A stretch of 64,000 nucleotides of DNA from Romboutsia lituseburensis. Lineage in GTDB: Bacteria > Bacillota > Clostridia > Peptostreptococcales > Peptostreptococcaceae. The stretch covers positions 2,604,001 through 2,668,000 of the forward strand of contig NZ_JANQBQ010000001.1 of assembly GCF_024723825.1 (NCBI RefSeq), in the 5' to 3' direction. Below are positions 60,885-64,000 of the stretch, piece by piece. Under the pieces are notes generated by a model, which had not been told where the DNA came from, ran no database searches, and was given only the letters and a program-made list of their open reading frames with translations. The translations under genes and the position numbers were made by a program. The number at the start of each line of letters is the position of its first letter. Within the stretch, counting starts at the first letter, position 1.

Positions 60885-61673
60885 ATGGACAAAAGAATGT
60901 TAACACCCGGGGAAATTGCAAGTGCCATAGTAAATGTAAATACAAAAAGAGCTGATTTCTCAGCTAAAAATTGTATCTTATTAGGAATTCTTGCAGGTAT
61001 TTTTATAGGCTTAGGAGGATTAGGAAACATATTAGTAACTCAAACACTTGGAGGAATTGATGCAGGACTTGCAAGATTTGCAGGTGCAATGATTTTCCCA
61101 GTTGGACTTATGCTAGTAGTAATCTGTGGAGCAGAACTATTTACTGGAAATAACTTAATGACTTTAGCTGTTATGGAAAAGAAAATAACAATGGGTAAAG
61201 TATTTAGAAACTGGGGACTCGTGTACATAGCAAATTTTATAGGTTCATTATTATTAGTTCTAGTAATATTTTATTCAGCAACGTTAACAGGTGATGCTGC
61301 TACTAAAGCTATAGGTGTAGCAGAAGCTAAAGTAAATCTTACAATTACACAAATGTTTTTAAGAGCAATACTATGTAATATGATAGTTGTTTTATCTGTT
61401 TGGATGGCTACAGGTGCACAAGATATAATTTCAAAAATATTTGCTTGCTGGTTCCCAATAATGCTATTTGTTTTATGTGGATTTGAGCATAGCGTTGCAA
61501 ATATGTTTTTTATTCCAATGGGAATGATGTTAGGTGCTAAAGTAACAATGGCCCAGTTAATAACTAATTTAGCGGTTGTTACATTGGGAAATATTGTAGG
61601 CGGGGGGATAATTGTTCCTTATATGTATCATAATTGTTATTTAAAAAAGCAAAAAGCAACTAGTACAAATTAA
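60885..61673 (+). CDS. Formate/nitrite transporter family channel (2)
   Basis: A 262-residue six-helix FNT channel, divergent to the first and clearly homologous but well diverged. It shows GIFIGLGGLGNILV, CGAELFTGNNLMTLA, RNWGLVYIANFIGSLL, CNMIVVLSVWMATGAQD (Gln where the first channel has Lys before Asp) and CGFEHSVANMFF with the central His. GGGGGTGG precedes the ATG. The two channels may differ in substrate (formate against hydrosulfide or another small anion). Confidence 0.92.
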   Translation: MDKRMLTPGEIASAIVNVNTKRADFSAKNCILLGILAGIFIGLGGLGNILVTQTLGGIDAGLARFAGAMIFPVGLMLVVICGAELFTGNNLMTLAVMEKKITMGKVFRNWGLVYIANFIGSLLLVLVIFYSATLTGDAATKAIGVAEAKVNLTITQMFLRAILCNMIVVLSVWMATGAQDIISKIFACWFPIMLFVLCGFEHSVANMFFIPMGMMLGAKVTMAQLITNLAVVTLGNIVGGGIIVPYMYHNCYLKKQKATSTN

Positions 61674-61684
61674 AGAGAAAATTC

Positions 61685-61716
61685 AAGCGTTGATATAGTT
61701 ATATCAACGCTTTTTT
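61685..61716 (+). terminator. Intrinsic terminator after FNT channel 2
   Basis: AAGCGTTGATAT/ATATCAACGCTT with T6. Confidence 0.9.
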
Positions 61717-61845
61717 AATTTATATTAAAGGCTTTTTATATTGTTATTTTTTTTTTAATACATTATTATATATAAATAGATGAAATTAATAATATAGTTA
61801 ATATAGATAAATAATGAATAAATAGTATAAACTAGGAGGAAATAT

Positions 61846-62760
61846 ATGAATAAGGAATATATATATAAATGTTTATTAAATATAGTAGATGAGGAAAACA
61901 TAAAGATAGATGAACCTATGAAAAAACATGTATCGTTTAGAGTAGGTGGTCCTGCAGATATATTAGTTAAACCAACAACTGAAAAACAATTAAGTGATAT
62001 AATTAAGTTAATAAAAAAAGAAAACGTTCCATATTTAATTATAGGAAATGGGTCAAATTTACTAATAAAAGATGGTGGAATAAGAGGTGTAGTAATAGAA
62101 ATATCTAACAATTTCAATCATTTTGAAATAGAAGGGAATAAAGTTAAAATTCAAGCAGGTGCATTACTTTCAGTAGTTGGTAAAGCTGTTCTTAGAGAAG
62201 AATTAAAAGGATTCGAGTTTGCAGCTGGTATACCTGGAACACTTGGTGGAGCTTTAGCGATGAATGCCGGTGCTTATGGTGGAGAAATGAAGGATATAGT
62301 TAGATCAGTAAAATTAATGGACACTGATGGAAATATATTTGAGTTTACAAATGAAGAGATGCAGTTTGGGTATAGAAGAAGTATACTTTCAAAAACAGAT
62401 TATATAGTACTATCAGCAGAGGTAGAGTTAGAAAAAGGAAATTATGAAGAAATAAAAGCTACAATGATGGACTTTACACAAAGAAGGGTTACTAAACAAC
62501 CATTAAGTTTACCGAGTGCAGGAAGTACATTCAAAAGACCAGAGGGTCATTTCGCAGGAAAGCTAATAGAAGATAGTGGACTAAGAGGATTAACATTAAG
62601 AGGTGCTCAAGTATCTGAAAAGCATTGTGGATTTGTTGTTAACTTAGGAAATGCAAAAGCTAAAGATTTACTAGAGTTAATGTATGTAGTAAAAAGCACA
62701 GTAAATGCAAAATTTGGAATAATGCTTGAGGAAGAAGTTAAAATACTTGGAGAGGATTAA
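61846..62760 (+). CDS. murB: UDP-N-acetylenolpyruvoylglucosamine reductase
   Basis: A 304-residue flavoenzyme reducing UDP-GlcNAc-enolpyruvate to UDP-MurNAc with NADPH. It shows the FAD-binding LIIGNGSNLLIKDGGIRGVV, GIPGTLGGALAMNAGAYGGE, the catalytic serine region LPSAGSTFKRPEGHFAGKLI and the final Glu in MLEEEVKILGE. It is a type II MurB with normal length. AGGAGG is 7 bases before the ATG. It heads a murB-PHP-rapZ run common in Clostridia. Confidence 0.97.
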   Translation: MNKEYIYKCLLNIVDEENIKIDEPMKKHVSFRVGGPADILVKPTTEKQLSDIIKLIKKENVPYLIIGNGSNLLIKDGGIRGVVIEISNNFNHFEIEGNKVKIQAGALLSVVGKAVLREELKGFEFAAGIPGTLGGALAMNAGAYGGEMKDIVRSVKLMDTDGNIFEFTNEEMQFGYRRSILSKTDYIVLSAEVELEKGNYEEIKATMMDFTQRRVTKQPLSLPSAGSTFKRPEGHFAGKLIEDSGLRGLTLRGAQVSEKHCGFVVNLGNAKAKDLLELMYVVKSTVNAKFGIMLEEEVKILGED

Positions 62761-62762
62761 CA

Positions 62763-63476
62763 ATGCAAATACTAGCGGATTATCATACACATACAGTGTA
62801 TAGTCATGGCAAAGGAACAATAGAAGATAACGTAAAAGAAGCCATATCTAAAGGAATAAAGACAATAGGTATATCTGATCATAGTTATAAACATCTAACT
62901 TATGGAGTTAAAATTAAAGATATATATAAGATGAGAGAAGAAGTCGATAAATTAAATCTCAAATATTCTAATATAGATATACTTTTAGGTATGGAGTGCA
63001 ATATATTAGATGAAAGTGGTAATATAGATATAAATGATGAAGTTTCTAGGCTACTAGATTATGTAATGGCTGGTTATCATTTTGGATCAACGCCAACATC
63101 TTTAAAAAGTATGCTTAACCATTGTAATAATTATGTGTTAAAGAATGAAAAATCAAAAGAGTATAATACTAAAGCTATAATAAATGCTATGAAAAATAAT
63201 GATATATTTATAATCACTCATCCAGGAGATAAAGGTGAGGTATATATTGAAGAAATTGCAAAAGTAGCCAAGGATACAGATACTAGATTAGAAATAAATA
63301 GTAGCCATAGTTACTTAAATGCAAGCCAGCTAAAGCAAATTAAACATATAGGAAATAAATTTATTATAGGCTCAGATGCACATAGACCAGAAAATGTAGG
63401 AAACTTTGAGTTAGCAATGAAAAACATAAGAGAAGCTAACCTAGATTTATCATTAGTAGAAAATATTAAATTATAA
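62763..63476 (+). CDS. PHP-domain phosphoesterase
   Basis: A 237-residue metal-dependent hydrolase of the PHP (histidinol-phosphatase/YcdX-like) type. Metal ligands are visible in DYHTHTVYSHGKG (residues 6-18), ISDHSYKH, GMECNI, IITHPGD and GSDAHRPE. The substrate is unknown; members often dephosphorylate small molecules. It starts 2 bases after murB and ends 17 bases before rapZ, so it is part of one operon. Confidence 0.9.
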   Translation: MQILADYHTHTVYSHGKGTIEDNVKEAISKGIKTIGISDHSYKHLTYGVKIKDIYKMREEVDKLNLKYSNIDILLGMECNILDESGNIDINDEVSRLLDYVMAGYHFGSTPTSLKSMLNHCNNYVLKNEKSKEYNTKAIINAMKNNDIFIITHPGDKGEVYIEEIAKVAKDTDTRLEINSSHSYLNASQLKQIKHIGNKFIIGSDAHRPENVGNFELAMKNIREANLDLSLVENIKL

Positions 63477-63493
63477 ATTAAGGGGGAGTATAT

Positions 63494-64000
63494 ATGAAAT
63501 TTGTAATAGTTACAGGTCTTTCAGGATCAGGAAAAAGTGAAACAATGAGAGCTTTAGAGGATATGGGCTTTTATTGTGTAGACAATTTGCCCCCTGCACT
63601 AATAACTAAGTTTGCAGAACTTTGCTATCAACCAAACTCAAGCATTGATAAAGTAGCGCTTGGGATAGATATAAGAGGAAGAAAATTCTTTGAAGCTCTT
63701 CATGAAAGTTTAAATTACTTAAAAAAAGAAAATTATAAGTATGAAATGTTATACTTAGATTGTTCAGATGATGTTTTATTAAAAAGATATAAGATGACAA
63801 GAAGAAATCATCCGTTATCAAGAAATGTGCAAATACCTGAAGGTATAAAAATGGAAAGAACGATAATGGAGCCATTAAAAGAAATATCAGATTGTATAAT
63901 TGATACAACTAATATGAAGCCTAAAGATTTAAAGGATGAAATAAGAAAAATATATTGTGTAGGTGAAGAAAATAATAAATTAACTATATCAGTAGTATCA
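63494..64000 (+). CDS. rapZ: RapZ/YvcJ-type nucleotide-binding protein (3' end outside window)
   Basis: The first 169 residues run from the ATG, 8 bases after AGGGGGAG, to the window end without a stop. The P-loop GLSGSGKS is at residues 8-15; DNLPPALITKFAEL, IDIRGRKFFEAL and DCSDDVLLKRYKMTRRNHPL are all characteristic. B. subtilis YvcJ hydrolyses GTP/ATP, and E. coli RapZ controls small-RNA decay; the Firmicute role is less clear. In Firmicutes yvcK and whiA normally follow. Confidence 0.93.
   Translation, partial: MKFVIVTGLSGSGKSETMRALEDMGFYCVDNLPPALITKFAELCYQPNSSIDKVALGIDIRGRKFFEALHESLNYLKKENYKYEMLYLDCSDDVLLKRYKMTRRNHPLSRNVQIPEGIKMERTIMEPLKEISDCIIDTTNMKPKDLKDEIRKIYCVGEENNKLTISVVS

Overview
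The window is a low-GC chromosomal segment from a Gram-positive anaerobe. The 16S rRNA sequence, AGGAGG-type ribosome binding sites, the gerS-alr-ndoAI-ndoA cluster, split transketolase genes, a trimeric [FeFe] hydrogenase and a selenocysteine formate dehydrogenase all point to the family Peptostreptococcaceae (relatives of Clostridioides, Paraclostridium, Romboutsia, Intestinibacter). The genus cannot be fixed by eye.

Layout. 1-2844: end of a CBS-domain gene, then the germination lipoprotein gene gerS, alanine racemase, and an EndoAI/EndoA (MazEF-type) toxin-antitoxin pair. 3359-5114: two-gene transketolase. 5250-11228: a small membrane-anchored protein, a Lon-like protease, 5-formyl-THF cyclo-ligase, a C-terminal processing protease and an aldose-1-epimerase-like protein. 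11451-11863: two very small genes. 12031-28567: three complete 16S-23S-5S rRNA operons in head-to-tail tandem. None has a tRNA; each has a double promoter, a boxA-like leader and RNase III-type processing stems. One small unknown gene lies between operons 1 and 2. 28964-33760: uvrB-uvrA with a perfect LexA box. 33860-43531: a transport block made of a YfcC-type carrier, an oppBCDF permease on the minus strand behind a small membrane protein, and two tandem substrate-binding lipoproteins on the plus strand. 43640-46394: uvrC-hprK. 46464-50668: hydC-hydB-hydA, a trimeric NADH/ferredoxin [FeFe] hydrogenase, on the minus strand. 51071-57972: mobA, fdhF (in-frame UGA), a mobB-fdhD fusion, hycB-like, hydA2-like, hycB-like. 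This is the gene content of a hydrogen-dependent CO2 reductase or formate-hydrogen lyase. 58029-61673: cardiolipin synthase and two divergent formate/nitrite-family channels. 61846-64000: murB, a PHP phosphoesterase and the start of rapZ.

How it fits together. The 46-62 kb part forms a hydrogen/formate module: NADH plus ferredoxin hydrogenase, a formate dehydrogenase-hydrogenase complex with its molybdopterin maturation genes, and two anion channels that could move formate.

The most unusual observation is that both oligopeptide-binding lipoproteins (40069-41721 and 41894-43531) are circularly permuted relative to the SBP_bac_5/OppA family. The segment that normally forms the C-terminal half follows the signal peptide, and the normal N-terminal half comes last. 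Both tandem paralogues share this order, so it is unlikely to be an assembly error and probably arose before the duplication.
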